Below, piece by piece: positions 12,182 through 23,335 of a stretch of 64,000 nt of DNA (its first letter is position 1; every line of letters begins with the position of its first letter). Source of the stretch: Mytilisepta virgata (taxonomy: Eukaryota; Mollusca; Bivalvia; Mytilida; Mytilidae). Below the pieces are notes generated by a model. That model made no database searches. It saw only the letters and a list, made by a program, of their open reading frames with translations, and was not told the DNA's origin. The translations under genes and the position numbers were made by a program. The stretch spans positions 38,888,230 through 38,952,229 of the forward strand of contig CM051516.1 of NCBI GenBank assembly GCA_028015205.1, in the 5' to 3' direction.

Positions 12182-12475
12182 AATGTGTCAGACCATTCAT
12201 TTTAACATTTTTTATTTACCTTTGTGTCAGGTGCTGACTGACCTCTGTAAAATCCCCCTCCATTCCCAAAATGTATAAACCCTTAATGGATTACACGTTA
12301 AGAATACATGTAGGGTGAAAAAGAAGTCATCATAGGTTGTAAGGTAAAAATAGGAAGTGAAGGTTATGCAACTGTGAAATTTACTCATGAAATTGAAGAT
12401 TATTTTTTACTTAACAATAAGATTGTTTTTCATCTTTATTTCGTCGAGGAGCTCTGAAACTACACGACGAAAAAT
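12182..12475. other. Intergenic, no gene seen
   Basis: Nothing recognised beyond the tail of the retroelement remnant. Confidence 0.35.
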
Positions 12476-12552
12476 TGAATTTTAGCCTCAACTTCAATCA
12501 GCAACAAGTAAAGCGGATTTGTACTAAGGGAGACAACCATAATTTACCTTCA
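12476..12552 (+). repeat. Direct repeat, copy 1 (pairs with 13861-13937)
   Basis: TTTTAG.CTCAACTTCAAT, AGCAACAAGT.AAGCGGATT and GTACTAAGGGAGACAACCAT occur here and again 1.38 kb downstream in the same orientation. The two copies bracket the decayed reverse-transcriptase fragment. Confidence 0.7.
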
Positions 12553-13329
12553 AAGTTTTGGATTATATTTCAAATTAGTTTTTCAAGGAATCAAGAATGA
12601 CTGCGAATGATATTTATATTTTGACTGGCTTATTCAATGGCAAAACATTAACTGGACAGTAATCGAGTCAAGAAAAAATATATAACACATTGTATTGTGA
12701 GGAATAGAAGCCAAAATATTACACTAAATATTGTCAAAATCACGGAAATATATACATAATAGAGAGACAAAATTTTTTACGCCAACCAAATTTTTAAGTG
12801 TCTTGAAAGTCAATGACAAATGCCATGGCGACTAAAACGATTTAGGTAAATCTAGTCCTTTTCCTTGAAACAGAATATCATTAAAAACTGAAAAAAACAC
12901 ATTAAAATCACAAAACAGCTCCAAGTTTCTAACTAATATACCAAAATGTTCGAACAATGGACTGGTTATTACTTGGAGTTACATAAATGTAAAACTCCAT
13001 ATAATTTTCGTTTCATTTCTGACTCTAGAAAATGTAAACCACTAAATTGTCAGTCCATTTAACAAGTTCTATTACCTGCATAAAGGAAATTGTCATTAAT
13101 TATTGTAGCAAAATGTATGAAAATTCTGATAATAAATTGTTTTTGGAGTATAAAAAAACTCTTGACTACATTATGCCCAACTCTTCCTGAAGATCTTATT
13201 AATTGATCTTTCGAATGTTCTGACTTACATTTTGTCCGTCTTAATAGTTTGAAAAGTTTTTTCAGTGGTAAGAATTATAAAAATTACAGTTGGACTAGTG
13301 ATGGCATGATTAAGGCTTCATACTGTTTC

Positions 13330-13650
13330 CAGGACAACCGTTTTTTGTTTATTTCGGCAATGCTTTGTACTGACGGTTCATTGGAATTCCTATGAGTACT
13401 AAATGTGTTCCTCTTTTTGAAAACTTATTTTTGTATTGTTATTCATAGTCTTTTATGACAAATGATGAAACACGGTACCATAATAAAGTAATTGATAGTT
13501 TTGATGACATCCGCAGGTATCTTAATGGTGTGTTTACTGTCGATAACTACATCGTTTCTAAATTATAAAACAGACATGTATCGAAGAGAGCCACAGTTGA
13601 ACAGAGCTGATATCATTGTTAATAATTGTTCTTGTAGTCTCACTGCTCCG
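13330..13650 (+). mobile_element. Decayed reverse-transcriptase fragment
   Basis: One frame gives VYFGNALY, a stop, then RFIGIPMSTKCVPLF (13374-13418) and NLFLYCY, matching the IGIPMGTNCAPLLADLFLYxYE block of an RT family common in molluscs. After a TAG at 13446 the same frame continues to SFDDIRRYLNGVFTVDNYI. The catalytic YxDD box has become YLNG (13518-13529). A frameshift then gives DMYRREPQLNRADIIVNN, like the following conserved block. It is clearly dead. Confidence 0.68.
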
Positions 13651-13860
13651 CTGACATGTTTGTTATATTTATATAACTATGTTCTAATAATTGATATAAT
13701 CATTGTACTAAATTTCAACCCATGAGGATCCGTGATTGAATAATAAACAGATTTGATTTGATTCGAATTGCTAATTCTTTCCCTTTTTAACATTTTACCA
13801 TAAATATCAAAAACGGCAAAATACATGTATATACTACATGTATATACATGTATATAAAAA

Positions 13861-13937
13861 TTTAATTTTAGTCTCAACTTCAATTAGCAACAAGTTAAGC
13901 GGATTGTACTAAGGGAGACAACCATTATTTACCTTCA
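13861..13937 (+). repeat. Direct repeat, copy 2 (pairs with 12476-12552)
   Basis: Same blocks as copy 1, from TTTTAGTCTCAACTTCAATT to AAGGGAGACAACCATTATTT. Whether the pair are terminal repeats of one element or two independent insertions is open. Confidence 0.7.
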
Positions 13938-14057
13938 ATTGCTCTTTCTCCTTTCTTGACTTGGACATGCCTGTGGTGCCATCATATGGTGAGTACAATA
14001 CCATAACTTGTTCTTTTTGTACGGGTTTTCTCCAGGTCAGAAGTTTTAACAAACGAA

Positions 14058-14213
14058 GCCATACCATTACTAAAAAAACTTTTAACAAGGTTATTCACAG
14101 GTTGCTTAATGTTTTCAAACAGTTTTATAAACACAGCCATACCATTACTAAAAAAAACTTTTAACAAGGTTATTCACAGGTTGCGTAATGCTTTGAAATA
14201 GTTTTATAAATAC
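14058..14213 (+). repeat. 78-bp tandem duplication (two units)
   Basis: GCCATACCATTACTAAAAAA, then CTTTTAACAAGGTTATTCAC, repeats 78 bases later (14058 and 14136) with few changes. The unit is a multiple of three, so it also looks like a 26-residue repeat, but the frame is short. Confidence 0.75.
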
Positions 14214-14214
14214 T

Positions 14215-15585
14215 ACCAACCTTATCTTTTAGAGCTAAATACTAGGATTCAAGATAAATACTTATTATGAACGGGTTTGTACTCTTTGCATTCCTCATCC
14301 TTCATATTTTGTTTCATTTCCATATAACATAAAAATACCTAATATCACTTTAAATGTTTAACCTAATTGAAAATGTCAAAATGGTTACATGTATTATAGA
14401 ATAAAAAGATGAAACGTTGATTAGTGATCTAGTTGATGATAAATACTATAGAGATATATTAACTCTTTAGAGACGCGCAAACTTCAGTCAAAAACCTTAA
14501 CTAAAAAAATAAATGATCTGAAATATTATTTATAAGACCTAAATGCCAAAGAAACCGAAAGGCCCAACTTCGAATGTGGGGTACTTCTTAGTGTCTGAAC
14601 ATTAGTTACTTTAAAAATTCGCCATCATAATAGCAACTCATAAAATCTGGTTAGATCCTCGTACCATTGAGTCGACTAGCAGATGAATCCCTGACAGATA
14701 GTAACGGAACAAACAGTGCATAAAAAGTAAAAGTTCTATATGAATTGGTTTTAATTCCACTCTGAAGATACTGCTACTAGTAGAAAGTAAATCCCCTAGA
14801 ATATACTGTCATTAGTCCTTCTGTCAAAAATTTTCTCGAGGAATTTGAAATTTTGTTAAAAGTTATGCTTTAATTCTGATTTACCGATGTTATTAAGTCT
14901 CTTTACAGAAACTATATCATTACAAATACGGGCGAATCGTTCATTCTAGAAAGCTTAAATATATGTAACCCTAATAACCTTGATACTATTAAAGTTATAA
15001 TTTAAACATTAGAAAATATTATTCATTATAAGGTGACCTTCATTGTGGAAAGGCTATCCGTAATTTGTATAATATTTTAAATTTTCTGAAACTAATAGTC
15101 TGTCCTAATAGTTTCCAGGTTTACTCTTCTTCACCTTTTGATATTAAAATTTAGGATTCCCTTTCATTCCCCAGAATAACAGAATAAGTTCAGATATATA
15201 TGAAGGGGTTTCGAGTTGAAGTCTTACAATTGTGTCGGCTTGGCATGATGTGACAAATATGTGTTACCATAATTGATATCCCATAACACAATCTCATACA
15301 TAAATAAGATATTACAACAGATATATAGTGTAATTTTTTAAACGGTGATTGTCATTTCTCGATGGAATCGGTTGAACTCACTGGTATATAGCTTGACGTT
15401 GACAAAGGTATCAGGCTTGTCTTTTGATATTTGTAATTTGAAATTTTATCTTTTTGATGCTCTTTTTTTATTTGAATTTTAGCTTTTTATATCAGTATTG
15501 TAATGCGACGAGCACTTTACACACTCATACAAATGCATCTTATTCGATTCAGATGTAATTTTTTGATGTACATGTCACTTAATTA

Positions 15586-15619
<34 letters not shown>

Positions 15620-17445
15620 ACATTTTAGAAATGACGACCTGATACTTCAGTTAAGAACTTCCTTGAAGATGGCAGACTGTTGGAATGTTCACGATTCTGG
15701 GGTAGAATGGAAACCAATCATCATTAAATGGACCAACCACACCGGTCGTTGTTGTTTTATGCGTACCGAAGGCCAAGGGAAATAACTCGTTCGAGATTTA
15801 ACAATTTGAATATTAACTTTTCATGAAGAACGTTATTGTTAATATACTGCACTAACCACTGGCTAAATTTTTGAATTCCAAACAGAGACGACTGTATGAT
15901 CTCCGCCATTAACTCAGTGAAATGGAAACAAATGTAACGAAGAAGACGTAATTTCTCGCACCATGCAAAGGTTTATCTGGTCCGACGTCCATACAGATTC
16001 GTTGTCGCTTGTTTAAAAAAAGAAGGGGTTATTTACCAAATGCTGATAAAAGAATCCAGTTATTTTTCTTTTAGTTGCTATAGTAAAGTATACAATAATG
16101 ATTAATATTATTAAAATTGCATGTTATATTGTAATTATTCGGCATTAGTTTTTAAGGTAGTATCTAGCCTTTCTACTTAAAAAAAATGAAACTTTATTAA
16201 TAAGTACATGAAAACATTTTTCTTATTGTTTCCGGTGTGAATATTCATAATTATTCTAAAAAACTTAAATCATCCTTACTAAAATGGTGAAAAATAGTTA
16301 AAAAATATTACCAAGTTCTTTTTATCTGTGATCAAAGTTTGAAGTTGCTAAAAAGACTCACTAGACTGAAATTTCCTTAGGCTCCTCTATCGTGTCTATA
16401 CTGTTACCTTATTAAAGTCAGATGTTGTTCTAGAGTTATGTCGCCTTGTCCATAAAAAAAATCAAATGTGCACGAAAAATCACAAAATTAGCAATTTTTG
16501 GGTAAATTAAAAATCGTGTCCACTTCGATGTGCTCAGTATATCTTGTTAAAATTTGAAAAACACTTTGTTAAGATAATTATCTTTTAATGGTCAACTGCT
16601 AATCAATGCTAAACATATAGCTTCAACTCCTATTTTGTGTTTTAATTTAATGAAGTTTACCCTTCACTAAATGACAAACGTTAAGTAAAAAGCCTATAGT
16701 ATCCCTGCATCAAAGAGTATTTGCATTTTTCAGTTAGAGTTGTCACGCTTTAGCTGTACTATTTAGCATATGGTACAACAAATGTTTCATTTGAGGAATT
16801 ACATTTGTAAATAGCTTTTTGTGTGTTTGTATCATAAAATTTTGTCTTTTAAACAAAGGATAATATTTTTAACTTTATATAGTCTAAAACCCCCGATCTC
16901 ACCATTCATTTAAGAAAAGACGCTAAATAATAAATTTAAGTTGCGATCTCGGCCCAGTTGTTCAAAAGTTAATCATTTTTTTTCTGTTTAAACATATCGC
17001 TTATTTGTTTACACCTATGTGATAGAACATTTACCAATTGAATGGATTTATGTTTTGATTTAGTGTATCTAAACAAATAGGTGTTTGGAAATATAGCTTC
17101 CGTGATCGGTGGTGTAAAATGTAACTAACCCAACGCCCAAAACGAGTGATTTTGACAGTAGAATACCATGATAATTCATGACAGTTAAAACCGCACGCTA
17201 CTCCATTTTCATCTCAAACAAATCTTTCTGTATTTCAGAATAGTGCAGAGATCGCTTTTTTCGTACTGCTAACACAATCTTGGCGATGTAGATAATGTTA
17301 ATAAACCATTGCATATACCCAGGCTGGTAAATTTCCACACCCTACAAGTTCTAGGATATTAAGTACTTTGAGATATCGGTCCTGTATTTCGGTACTGAAA
17401 AACCCTGGGTTATTGATTGTGTCCAAACAATTTCTTCCTTGATAA
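14215..17445. other. Intergenic with (AT)n at about 15582-15615
   Basis: AT-rich DNA. There is a TA/AT dinucleotide run at about 15582-15615. AAGGGAAATAACTC (about 15777) resembles a short end motif common in mollusc repeats. A GGCCCAGTTGTTCAAAAGTT block (16953-16972) resembles the arm of the hairpin at 46863-46988. No gene seen. Confidence 0.45.
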
Positions 17446-17782
17446 ATCTCACTGGGGGGGGGGGGGGCAGCTGTGGTTCGTAACTTAAGATACGCACAGC
17501 CCACATAATTTTGAAACAATGTCACTGAAACAAAAATGTACAGAATAGAACTTTCGCATGGTATCTTAACGACGGTAACTGAATTTTTGACATTTTGATA
17601 GATAAAGATCAGTGGATTTTCTATCTTAGAAAACTCAAGCTTCTATTGCCGAATTATACACAGGGGCCCGACTTCTGGATATTTATTTTTTTGTCTTATT
17701 TCATGAGTACTTTTTTAAATATTTACCATGACAACGAAATCTTCGTTTATTATCAATGTGCTTTATACTATCCACGTACTTA

Positions 17783-18597
17783 AGCCCCCTTTACACTGGT
17801 CGAAGACTGTGCTACGCTCTCCACGACCTCTACGATCGCCAAAGTGGAAAAATTGGAAAAACCATCTTCAGTGTAAAGGTATTCACGACACCCCTACGCT
17901 TACCATACGATCAAAATACGTTTTTTCGATAATCTTTCACGTTGCTACTACGCTCTCCTACGTTTTCGCTACGATGCGTGCGTTTGTGGTACGTTCAAGC
18001 TACGACAATAACACGATCACACGACGCCCCTAGGCCGATGTTGTACGACCTCTCACGATTGTGACACGACATCGATACGCGCTTGACGATCGTAATACGT
18101 TGTCACTACGCTGCTATCACGAGTATTACGACCTTGCTATGTTGTTCTCACGATCTAGCCACGATCAGCAAATAAACTATATAAAAGGACAATTTTTTGC
18201 TTGAATGTATATTAGTTCTCACTACGATGTCTCACTACGATGTCACTACGATGTCTCTACGCTTTTTCTACGACCAGCAAATAAACTATATAAAAGGACA
18301 ATTTCTTGCTTGAATGTATATACGATGTCTCACTACGATCTCACTACGATGTCTCTGCGCTTCCTCTACGACAGCGGTACGATGTCTGTACGATCAAAAG
18401 TGGCGACGGCCTCGCTACGTAAATTTTGAGCATGTTCAAAACAGTCGTGGCACCTGGAGATTCTACTACAACCTATCACGCGCAATGCCGACCACACTAC
18501 GCTACTTGAAGACCTCAGTACGACCCCACTAAGATGTTCCACGATCAAAACATTTTTTATGATCGTAGTGGAGTCTTCGTTCAGTGTAAAGGGGGCT
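17783..18597. mobile_element. 815-bp TIR element, TTA target duplication, TACGA-rich core
   Basis: It starts AGCCCCCTTTACACTG and ends CAGTGTAAAGGGGGCT, exact inverted ends that extend imperfectly through CGAAGACT. It is flanked on both sides by TTA (17780-17782, 18598-18600). A 3-bp TTA duplication and this style of terminus fit PIF/Harbinger-type non-autonomous elements (inference). The interior holds at least fifteen TACGA words and many CACGA and CTACGCT words. It is CpG-rich against an AT-rich background and includes a 109-bp direct repeat (18166 and 18275). No transposase frame is present. Confidence 0.78.
18166..18385 (+). repeat. 109-bp internal duplication within the TACGA-rich element
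   Basis: CAGCAAATAAACTATATAAA, then AGGACAATTT.TTGCTTGAAT, begins at 18166 and again at 18275, each followed by runs of CTCACTACGATGT. Confidence 0.8.
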
Positions 18598-18863
18598 TTA
18601 TACTGAAATCCATGCTCGTGACTTAAAAATAATATTTATCCTGCAATCAAGCAATTTACGGTCCAATAACAGGGGTTGAATAAACTTTAGTCGTATTATG
18701 TCAATGACATAATAAATTATACTGGTACTTGTTTACACGAAGAGTGCGAGGAGCGTAGTGAATGTACCAGATGACGTCGTGGCGTTTCCCGCGTTTTCAC
18801 GGCAATTGGATTTCAATGTCAAACGTAATTTTAAGACATTTTACGCATCTAAAGGGGGTCGAG

Positions 18864-19024
18864 GATAAAGACAATACAATGTCATTGTCCGAAAATATAA
18901 ATTTATTTGGGCTCGCTGCAAAACATGGGGAAAGGGCTCCTAAAGCTCGCTTTTTCTCATGTTTCTAAAGCTCGCCCGAATAAATTAAATATTTTCCGAC
19001 AATGACTATGTATTGTTTATTTAT
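18864..19024. mobile_element. Hairpin element with GCTCGC centre
   Basis: GACAATACAATGTCATTGTC and further CGAAAATATAAATTTATTTG and GGCTCGC are mirrored by CGAATAAATTAAATATTTTC, CGACAATGACTATGTATTG. Arms are about 55 bp, and AAAGCTCGC is repeated in the loop. Confidence 0.7.
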
Positions 19025-19285
19025 ACAGTTTTGAATTACGCGCATCAACATTCGATATAAGTTACGCACAGCCTTTGATTTTTCAAAAAGTGTGTATAAA
19101 CGGAATTAAAAGCATACTGTACTCTAAAATAGGAATGCGGTATTTTTTCATCAATTAAAAAGAATGAAATGTGAAGCCTTCAGGAAATTTTTATTCTGCG
19201 CAGTTTTTGTTTTCACCGACATTGGTTCTAAAATTATGTGGGCTGAACGTAACTTAAGTTACGAACCACAGCTTTCCCCATTGAA

Positions 19286-20087
19286 TGTAAAATGATCGAC
19301 ATCTAATGAATAATTACACTCAAACTATCTCTAAGGACGTCTTGATTTTGAAATGTTGTGCGAGATGTTTCTTCATGCTCGAGGCCTCATTGACAATTAA
19401 GAGAAGCAATAAAAGCAGTGATCCTTTGCCTTAAGTTGTCTTGCCTTATATTAAAAATTCATCTATCATATCCCTTCTGACCAATATAATTCAGATATCT
19501 CAGATCTACATTGAACATTATAATTATTAGAACTATCCTGTGTGCTCTTGATACCTAAATTGCATCATTACAAAATTATTGTATTAATTATTTAAATGTT
19601 TTTTCATTTTGATTTTTTTTTCATTTATTTTCTTTAGTTTTGCGGAGAGACATGAATTGTCGAAATGCTGGAATATTATGCATTAAAATTTGCATAAAAT
19701 TCTAATAGGCTTTTCGTTGGCTTCCTTTTACTAAAAGTAGAACATATGCAGCTCGGTTAACACCAGACGGAAGTGTTTTTCAAAAGGTTGTCTGTTGACT
19801 TGCTCATTTCAGTGCGTCTTACATTAATCTTAAATCTTTAAAATATCAGAAAAATTGTAACTGTACTTTTTGCATTTTTAGGGTAATTCATTATCGTCTT
19901 TTAAATTTTTCTATCACAGCATAATTTCAGCATGTAATGTGTGAATGGATTTTGCGAAAAATATGATGTTACCAAATACGTTTTTTGAAAATGTTGTATG
20001 CAAGTATTGTTTTCAAATATTTGAGCCATGCTTACACTTGCGTCTGACCGTCATTTGAAGTTTACAGAATTGTATTAATACAATTCT
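19286..20087. other. Intergenic, no gene seen
   Basis: AT-rich sequence without recognised structure. Confidence 0.4.
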
Positions 20088-20290
20088 TTGATACCAATTT
20101 TGATGCACAAAATGTGCACATTTCGTCGATTTACGACTCGTCAGTTGTGCTCAAGACCTAAAATGTTGAAAACCAAAACAAAACAAAAAAAATCCAAAAA
20201 GTTGAAAAGCAAATTCAAAAATGCCAAAATGACCAAAAAAACTGTAAAACCAAAACCATCTAAGGACAGAGCCATGCACGAGGAAGATAC
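20088..20290 (+). repeat. Dispersed repeat, copy 1 (copy 2 at 61768-61925)
   Basis: TTTTGATGCACAA.ATGTGCA, CATTT.GTCGATT.ACGACTC and TTGTGCTCAAG.CCTAAA.TG are shared with 61768 onward, same strand. It then turns A-rich (TTGAAAACCAAAA…AATCCAAAAAGTTGAA). The Lys-rich 75-codon frame across it comes from the repeat and is not called a gene. Confidence 0.75.
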
Positions 20291-20319
20291 ACCCAAGTTT
20301 TCACAAATTTTGTAACAGT

Positions 20320-20775
20320 ACATTTTAAGTATCAATTTAAGGTAAAGTAAAGCTTTATCAAGAAATTAGTTGCAGAGTCAAATATTTCGTCTGTTTAATA
20401 TCCGGATACATTGATAACAACCAATTCTTCAGACTGGTTAGTGTTTCAGCTGGCGTTAATCTATTAAAATCTGATAGTTTGTTGTCGTAGTTTGCTATGA
20501 TTACAGAACTTACTTATTGGCGGGTTATATGGGAAATAATTTGCAGCAAAAAAAAAATCTTGAAAAAGATTGTATATAGCTAGAAAAATCACTAGACAAA
20601 CTTATTGAAATTCAAGTTTTCCTTTTCAACTGAAGGCATGATTCGAACAATGATTATTATAAATGTTTTTCTGTGCTTATGTGGTAGTTGAAATATAAGT
20701 TGAATTGAAAGGAATCAGTTAATTACTATAAGTTATTTTATATAAATAAATAAGAATTATACAATAAATTATGTA
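20320..20775. other. 3' flank of the 711-aa gene
   Basis: AT-rich; no clear AATAAA on the minus strand was placed with confidence. Part may still belong to the dispersed repeat of 20088. Confidence 0.35.
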
Positions 20776-22911
20776 TTAATTTGTAGAAAGAGCACCAATA
20801 GATCTATTTGTCATGTGGGGGTCAGGAGATAACCGCGTGTCATCACATACCCAACAGTCTTCAAGCTTTCCATTTCGAACAGATACCGTTGAAATTCGAA
20901 ATGAATTGTTATCATTAAATGCATTACAAGACGCTGGTACCACATGACCGTTTGTACGGTTGCAAACCATCGTAATTGTGTCTGTTGACCGACCGGAAGC
21001 TATGTCCGACATATAGCTACGTTGAGCCGTCAGACCCTTTTCTTGTCGCAGAGATAACCGTATTTCCTTTGTGTCTTCCTCCTCTTTTGGAAGACTGATA
21101 TGAAGACTTTGTTTGGGTTTTGGATTAACACCTTTCCGGTGCGAAGGCGCTAAAATTGGAATAAAAACTGAACTTCTATAAGAATCAACACTAGTTCGAG
21201 AAATATTTGTTTCTCGATGTTGTTCAAAGTCAGTATCACTTTCTTGTGTCCTACTTTTAATCTCGAAGTCCGACTTTGATGAACTTTGAACCGTTTCTTC
21301 CTCGTCTTCTTCGAGAAAGTCATGGACACTAGGAAGACGTATCATGCTAGAGTTGGTTAAAGATAATTTCCCATCATCAGAATCTGTAACGGAAATGTCG
21401 TCTCTCGGAATCCACTTTTGAAAGCGTTGTACTCTATAATGTAAAGTATTGGCCGATTTGCCGTTACTGTTTTTTTCGGAATCAATCACAGGTTTTTCAA
21501 TCACAGTTTCATTTTGTTTTTCGTTTGAGGACTGTAATTTCACATTTGCGTCTACCTTGTTTGATGTTATGTAATGTGACGGCAATGGACGTTCAGAGGA
21601 TACACGTCTGAACGGGAGACGTTCCTCAGACCTCAAACGGATTTTATCACCACCTTCCGATTTGAGTCCTTCTCTTACTGACGCCCAGTTAGTTGATCGT
21701 GACTGTGCAATGTTAGAAATTACCAAAGGGTTGGTCTTCTGACCTTCTCCGTTTGGCGCTACCGTCAAGAATCTGTGTAGTTTAAACTCCCTAATTCTTT
21801 TCTTGGAATGCCTGTTTTTATCACGCTCTCTACTATTTTCATGCGATGCATAGTTTCGGACATGACTTTCGTATGACCTTGGATATAACCCGCGTTTGTC
21901 TGTGTAAGATTTTGAAACGCTCCCTTTGTCATTTTTATGAGACAAGTGATACCGAGTATTTTGGGTTGGAGATGTGACTATAGGTATATCTGAATCCCTA
22001 GAAACCAATTTACTGCGGCGTGCTATATTCATTTCACTAGAACGAGATCGCATAGAATCACTTGTTTTTAAATCCGAACGTATATTATCACCGACGGTGA
22101 AATTTGCTGGAGCAGTCTTTGGGGCGCTCTCAAAGAGTGTTTTTTGTCTGTTAGTTTCCGGTCTGGGTGAGACCGAGGGTTTCTGTTTTTGTAAAAATCT
22201 AATGACTTGTTTCATATTAAGTTTATCCGGATCATGATCCTGTATTGGAGTATTACTGCGTGGAAGTTGGTTTACGTTCAGTTTATATTTTTTTCGTTTC
22301 TGTGCCTGTTCCTTAGCGTACATATCTTTTTGTTTCTGTAGTTCTATTTCACCTGGTGTAAAGGAACATGTCTTTTTAAAACCATTTTGTCGATAAAGAT
22401 ATTTTTTGTCTGAAAAGGCTGGCTTAGGAAGTCCATTTGACGTCGAACTCCCAGCTGCTGAGACTGTAGAGAGAGATATACCAGTGTCACTACTAGAGAC
22501 ACTATTTCTACGTTGACTTGCATTCTCACTTTGTTCATTTAAATCTTGAATTGCAAACTTTACCATGATATCGTTCCGATTCTCTCTCAAAGAGGAATGT
22601 CGAGCACTTTTTCGAAAACGCTTTTCTTTCTGGAGTGAAGCTGTTGAACTGCGAGCTGAATATTGTCCGGAATCACACACTTCCCGTTTATTATCACTAC
22701 AAAGAAGTGATGAATACGTTTTAACAGATACAACAGATTCCTCAGTAGATAAACCGGAATGACTTCTAGTTACAGCTAGTATCGGAAAACACCTTTTGTT
22801 ATCACCTTGGTCTTTAAAACTATTTCCTCTCTGAATTTTCGCATTAGCAAATGGTACCAGCTGTACAATAGATGGCTGCCACGAGTCAGCCACTAACACT
22901 GCAGCACTCAT
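20776..22911 (-). CDS. Uncharacterised Ser-rich, mostly disordered protein (711 aa)
   Basis: This is an unbroken 711-codon frame on the minus strand and the longest in the window. I do not recognise the family. Most of it is polar, rich in Ser, Arg, Lys, Asn and Glu, and likely disordered, with many possible phosphorylation sites (residues about 80-160 are Ser/Arg-rich). The most structured part is near residues 183-244: a charged segment (FTPGEIELQKQKDMYAKEQ) followed by LPRSNTPIQDHDPDKLNMKQ and VIRFLQKQ, which looks like a short conserved motif. An acidic patch (FLEEDEEETV) lies near residue 540. The C-terminus contains a CWVC pair. No signal peptide or membrane segment is seen. A weak pyrimidine/AG site lies about 30 bases upstream of the ATG on the minus strand, so an upstream non-coding exon is possible. 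The gene is well supported; a scaffold or cytoskeletal role would be a guess. Confidence 0.82.
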   Translation of the reverse strand: MSAAVLVADSWQPSIVQLVPFANAKIQRGNSFKDQGDNKRCFPILAVTRSHSGLSTEESVVSVKTYSSLLCSDNKREVCDSGQYSARSSTASLQKEKRFRKSARHSSLRENRNDIMVKFAIQDLNEQSENASQRRNSVSSSDTGISLSTVSAAGSSTSNGLPKPAFSDKKYLYRQNGFKKTCSFTPGEIELQKQKDMYAKEQAQKRKKYKLNVNQLPRSNTPIQDHDPDKLNMKQVIRFLQKQKPSVSPRPETNRQKTLFESAPKTAPANFTVGDNIRSDLKTSDSMRSRSSEMNIARRSKLVSRDSDIPIVTSPTQNTRYHLSHKNDKGSVSKSYTDKRGLYPRSYESHVRNYASHENSRERDKNRHSKKRIREFKLHRFLTVAPNGEGQKTNPLVISNIAQSRSTNWASVREGLKSEGGDKIRLRSEERLPFRRVSSERPLPSHYITSNKVDANVKLQSSNEKQNETVIEKPVIDSEKNSNGKSANTLHYRVQRFQKWIPRDDISVTDSDDGKLSLTNSSMIRLPSVHDFLEEDEEETVQSSSKSDFEIKSRTQESDTDFEQHRETNISRTSVDSYRSSVFIPILAPSHRKGVNPKPKQSLHISLPKEEEDTKEIRLSLRQEKGLTAQRSYMSDIASGRSTDTITMVCNRTNGHVVPASCNAFNDNNSFRISTVSVRNGKLEDCWVCDDTRLSPDPHMTNRSIGALSTN

Positions 22912-23335
22912 ATTTGCAAAATATAAGAATTTCTACTACTACATAAAAAGCTGTTATACTATCGTAATACATCTAGAAAGTGTTCAGAAGGTCAATATAC
23001 AAAAATTAAATCTTGATTTAAATCATAACTAAAACATAATCTGTCGATTGTTAATCCATGTAGAGCGTTTTGGCAATCTTAAAGCTTTCTCTATTTTTTT
23101 TCTTTGGTGAACATATATATAATCCATGTTGAAATGATGGCACTGTTTACGTCATATTATGCATTTTGTTACATCCTGAAAATAGAAAATAAATACATTG
23201 TAGACTATCTATTTTGTAAAGATATTTTTCAGATATCATATGGGCTATCACATTATGGGATGTTGTCACACTGATACAATCCCAAATCTTTAATATAACA
23301 TAAGAGCGACCCGGAAGCGAGTTGTATCATTATTA
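22912..23335. other. 5' flank of the 711-aa gene
   Basis: This holds the likely promoter or 5' UTR of the minus-strand gene. A weak 3' splice-like site (CTTTTTATGTAG on the minus strand) lies about 30-40 bases before the ATG. No TATA-type element stood out. Confidence 0.35.

Larger units (their letters stand above)
17455..19285. mobile_element. Large inverted-repeat element, about 1.8 kb (outer element)
   Basis: The left arm (about 17466-17546) reads CAGCTGTGGTTCGTAACTTA, AG.TACG, CAGCCCACATAATTTT, and continues to TGAAA.CAAAAA. The right arm (about 19190-19275) is its reverse complement with few differences. Arms are about 85 bp, next to a G-run on the left and CCCC on the right. The interior has no transposase and holds two further inverted-repeat elements. 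It is probably a non-autonomous DNA transposon that took later insertions. Confidence 0.7.

Noticed and set aside
17728..18532. Several frames of 60-100 codons in the TACGA-rich element
   Set aside because: The short repeated motif keeps frames open; no domain was seen and the element is non-coding.
20088..20315. Lys-rich 75-codon frame near the 711-aa gene
   Set aside because: It lies in a dispersed repeat that recurs at 61768 with a broken version of the frame.
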